64,000 nucleotides of DNA, from the NCBI RefSeq assembly GCF_011420305.2, contig NZ_CP061769.1, forward strand, positions 979,001 through 1,043,000. The letters run 5' to 3'. A model generated the notes under the pieces. It did no database searches. It was given only the letters and a program-made list of their open reading frames with translations, and was not told the DNA's origin. The translations under genes and the position numbers were made by a program. This DNA is from Nocardioides ochotonae (GTDB lineage: Bacteria; Actinomycetota; Actinomycetes; Propionibacteriales; Nocardioidaceae). Shown here one piece after another: positions 62,101 through 64,000 of this stretch (within the stretch, counting starts at the first letter, position 1; each line of letters starts with the position of its first letter).

Positions 62101-64000
62101 TTCGACGACGTCCTGGAGGAGGGGCTGACCTACGTCTCGTCCACCGGCGACGGCACGTTCGACCCCGAGACCGGCACGTGGAGCCTCGACTCGCTCGCCG
62201 TCGGGGCGAGCGCCACCCTCACGATCCGGGCCACCGGCACCGTCGTCGGGCAGCGCAGCAACACCGTCGGCCTGAGCACCCTCGACCAGCGCGACGTCGA
62301 TGAGACCAACAACTCCGCCTCGGCCACCGCGACGTTCGTGGAGCTCGCCGACCTGGCGATCACCAAGACCGTCGACCAGCCGGTGGCCCAGCCGGGGGAC
62401 ACGGTCGTCTACACGATCACGATCACCAACAACGGCCCCAACGCCACCGACGACACGGTCACCGAGGACCCCGCGCTCATCCAGGCCAACATCACCGGGC
62501 ACACCACCGACAACGGGACCTTCGACGAGGCGAACCGCATCTGGACCATCCCGCGGCTCGAGGCAGGGGCAACGGCGACGCTGGAGGTGTCCGTCCTCAT
62601 CAGTGCCGACGCGTCGGGGAACTACCGCAACCTGGTCGCGATCCAGGAGTCCCGGGTCGACGACCCGGACCCGAGCAACAACACCGACAACGCCGAGCTG
62701 TTCGTCCCGGCTGCCGACATCGCCGTCGAGAAGACCGTCGACGACCCCACCGCCGTGGTCGGCGAGACCGTCACCTTCACCGTCGGCGTCCGCAACCTCG
62801 GCCCGGACGCGGCTGAGGACGTCACCGTCGACGACCTCCTGCCCGCCGGGCTCACCTACGTCAGCAGCACCGCGACGCTCGGCACCTACGACCCGGACAC
62901 GGGGGTCTGGAGCATCGGCGACCTCGATCCCGCGGACCTGCCCGCGACCGATCCCCAGGCGGAGCTGCAGATCGTGGCCCGCGTCGCCCAGACCGGTGCG
63001 CTGACCAACACCGCGGACTCCGACCGGTCCGACGGGGTCCCGTACGACCCCGACCCGACCAACAACTCCGACTCCGCGACCGTCAACGGCTCGGAGGAAC
63101 CCGCGCTGACGATCGTGAAGACCGCGCGTCCCGGCACGGTCTCCGCGGCTGGGGAGAGAGTGACCTACCGGTTCCGCATCACCAACACCGGCGACGTGCC
63201 GCTCAGCGCCGTCGCGGTCGTGGAGGGCCGGTTCACCGGCGCCGGCAACCTGCCGACGCCGACCTGCCCGCCCGCCGCGAGCAGCCTGGCTCCCGGGGCG
63301 AGCGTCACCTGCACCAGTGTCTACGTCGTGCGGGCGGCCGACCTGTCCGCACGCCGGCTGCGCAACACCGCACGGGCCACCGGCACCGACCCCCTCGGCG
63401 AGCCCACCTCGTCCGGCCCGGACAACGCGGTGGTCACGATCCGCCCGCCCGCCGAGCCCGAGATCGCGACCCGGACCTCCGACACACGGGTCACGCCCGG
63501 GGAGGCCTTCCACGACCGGGTCCGCGTGACCCGGCTCGCGCGCGGCACCTCGGTCCCGGCGACCGCCCGCCTCTACGGGCCGTTCACGTCGCGGGCGGCC
63601 GCGACCTGCGGGCCGGGCAAGCTGGTGCGCACCGTCCGGTGGCGCGCGAGCGCCGGCTGGAGCCGCACCGCGTCGGTGCGGATCAACGAGCCGGGCGTCT
63701 ACACCTGGCGGGTGACGACGCGGGCCACGGCTGCCAACACGGCCGCGACCAGCCGCTGCGGGCTGGCCTCGGAGACGACGACGGTCGCGAAGCCGTCGTA
63801 CCCCGTCCCGGCGGTCAACGGCGGGTTCTCCGGGGTCCTTCCGGGCCTCGGCGCCGAGCGGCGGGCGTCGACGGTGGTGCGGGGCCCGGGCTTCGGCCTG
63901 GACGCCACGGTCATCCCCACGACCATCGCCCGCGGGGAGATGAGGCTGCCCGCCGATGTCGACGTGACCAGCTGGCTGCGCAAGTCCGCGGGGTACGGCG
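59122..64000 (+). CDS. Giant surface protein: lectin-like domain, DUF11 repeats, apparent C-terminal sortase domain (partial)
   Basis: The frame is open from ATG 59122 to the window end (over 1620 residues). In order: a signal peptide ending ASA (about residue 33); an L-type-lectin-like domain (about 40-345; GADGIGFFLVDGS, GVLGVGLDAFGNYYDD); about ten DUF11/isopeptide-type repeats (about 350-1430) with recurring TNNGP, TVTNxG and NTAxV motifs; and a linker. From about residue 1590, GLDATVIPTTIARGEMRLPA then DVDVTSWLRKSAGYG looks like the start of a class E/F-type sortase fold. The end is outside the window. Confidence 0.85.
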   Translation, partial: MVNLRRLTAMTAACGMAVATLSIVDAAQLPASADPPTGGTTIVDETFTGRSVADPAWTVQGDTCLTGAITAPPAGAAQIPTCATHRTGPVPGLGVTPGYLQLTDTTTQRAGSVLYNSPIPATAGVTITFDQFQYGGTGADGIGFFLVDGSTDLTETGAPGGSLGYAQRIIDDVTEPGVAGGVLGVGLDAFGNYYDDGEGRGRGCPESERSPSTAEGAVAPNVITVRGPGDGATGYCYLASTTPENPADPDDPGTTLNGGDGTLRARTLAASWRQVNITVTPAPDPRIIVQVRYNPSNPNSPWITELDIPAPADLPSTYKFGLSGSTGGQTDVHLIRNAVVRSVNPLAQLQLEKQVDRSAGALPAVITAGTVIPYQYTVTNAGQEPLSALSIADDTVTGPITCEDTTLVPAPAAGSTTVCRGTYTVTAADVEAGEVVNVATATAQNPAGDPITSPEATVTVPLVSELDLDKEVQTPGPYEAGQEVEYLYTVTNTGGSTITNISVADDRVSSEALVCEVNVLAPGASTTCIGTYTVDTRQADPSGSIVNTAVATGETPAGQEVESPEAQASIGVNTDIAVTKTVDDPEPAVGDTVTFTITATNNGPAIATDVLITDLLPEGRLALLTSSTAGPQPSTYAAGTGAWSIPNLAVGNAVTLTITARVDTNGVVSNTASLTRLDQLDTNAANNSDTVTLNPAALDLAVTKEVIGSALVAAGEPVTFRVTVTNLGPRPGTGITVTEELPPGLTYRPGDSGGTGTYDPASGIWTIGALAVGASATYDFVLDTTAPGTFTNAVSIASVSPTDINSANDSASASVDVRTPIADLAIVKGVSDEETVVGDTVTYTVTVLNRGPDTVRDVFVTDTGPEGITILDSTPSQGTVDLPGGRWDVGTLASGASATLAITARLDTEGTKVNVVTVAAPLLDDPTPADNESSATVTTLGPAVDVAVTKDVARPDGDEDVSAVPLDQDVVFTVTATNNAVAGAPATAATNVVFDDVLEEGLTYVSSTGDGTFDPETGTWSLDSLAVGASATLTIRATGTVVGQRSNTVGLSTLDQRDVDETNNSASATATFVELADLAITKTVDQPVAQPGDTVVYTITITNNGPNATDDTVTEDPALIQANITGHTTDNGTFDEANRIWTIPRLEAGATATLEVSVLISADASGNYRNLVAIQESRVDDPDPSNNTDNAELFVPAADIAVEKTVDDPTAVVGETVTFTVGVRNLGPDAAEDVTVDDLLPAGLTYVSSTATLGTYDPDTGVWSIGDLDPADLPATDPQAELQIVARVAQTGALTNTADSDRSDGVPYDPDPTNNSDSATVNGSEEPALTIVKTARPGTVSAAGERVTYRFRITNTGDVPLSAVAVVEGRFTGAGNLPTPTCPPAASSLAPGASVTCTSVYVVRAADLSARRLRNTARATGTDPLGEPTSSGPDNAVVTIRPPAEPEIATRTSDTRVTPGEAFHDRVRVTRLARGTSVPATARLYGPFTSRAAATCGPGKLVRTVRWRASAGWSRTASVRINEPGVYTWRVTTRATAANTAATSRCGLASETTTVAKPSYPVPAVNGGFSGVLPGLGAERRASTVVRGPGFGLDATVIPTTIARGEMRLPADVDVTSWLRKSAGYG

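Overview
The window is very GC-rich, uses GTG/TTG starts often, has ATGA/GTGA gene overlaps, sortase substrates, DivIVA-like and DUF35/MaoC proteins and an F420/FMN-type (LLM) oxidoreductase repertoire. This points to an actinobacterium, most like Nocardioides or a relative; the genus is inferred from overall gene style, not from a marker gene.

Left part (1-14279). After the LPXTG tail of a wall-anchored protein comes a compact catabolic locus. A divergent pair of transcripts starts at about 2220-2265. Leftward are a homologue of red chlorophyll catabolite reductase (RCCR) and an NAD(P)-binding epimerase-like protein. Rightward are an ABM-fold mono-oxygenase-like protein, an alpha/beta hydrolase and a GntR/FCD regulator. 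A clear promoter with an inverted repeat (4046-4093) then drives an almost gap-free operon: MaoC hydratase, LLM mono-oxygenase, family III CoA transferase, MmgE/PrpD protein, triple-RidA protein, two hot-dog hydratases, a cysteine-less thiolase-like protein, a DUF35 Zn-ribbon/OB protein, an acyl-CoA dehydrogenase and a CitE-type lyase. I infer ring or imine chemistry (LLM + Rid + hydrolase, as in the Rut pathway) feeding a CoA-linked dicarboxylate branch that ends in aldol/citramalyl-type cleavage. The substrate is unknown; the RCCR homologue makes a pyrrolic compound worth testing.

Core part (14404-31534). Mostly housekeeping or ordinary genes: NCS2 permease, ABC exporter with a NarL-type two-component system, tRNA-Lys, an FAD oxidoreductase, a PAS histidine kinase, a K+ channel, tRNA-His, oligoribonuclease, a MauE/DsbA pair, adenosine deaminase, and a CPA1 antiporter with a Zn-finger tail.

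Mobile part (31635-52400). rtcB (RNA ligase) is cut in two by a 6.8-kb Tn554-type transposon (tnpA, tnpB, tnpC plus cargo) inserted at CCATGG inside the conserved PGSMG motif. The transposon itself contains an 849-bp unit with 26-bp perfect terminal inverted repeats and a 6-bp target duplication. It carries a lipoprotein gene and no transposase. Beyond rtcB are a secreted protein, a small DivIVA-domain membrane protein, a zinc-ribbon membrane protein, a complete IS3-type element, yaeQ, a frameshifted integrase, an IS110-type element with a structured 5' leader, and a possible defence cluster: a nucleotidyltransferase fused to a nucleoside phosphorylase, facing a PD-(D/E)xK-like nuclease with small neighbours.

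Right part (52401-64000). tRNA-Arg, two exported proteins, an HxlR regulator divergent from an unusual LLM/BBE fusion flavoprotein, a dprA gene broken by an in-frame stop, and the start of a giant lectin-like/DUF11-repeat surface protein that appears to run into its own sortase domain at the window edge.
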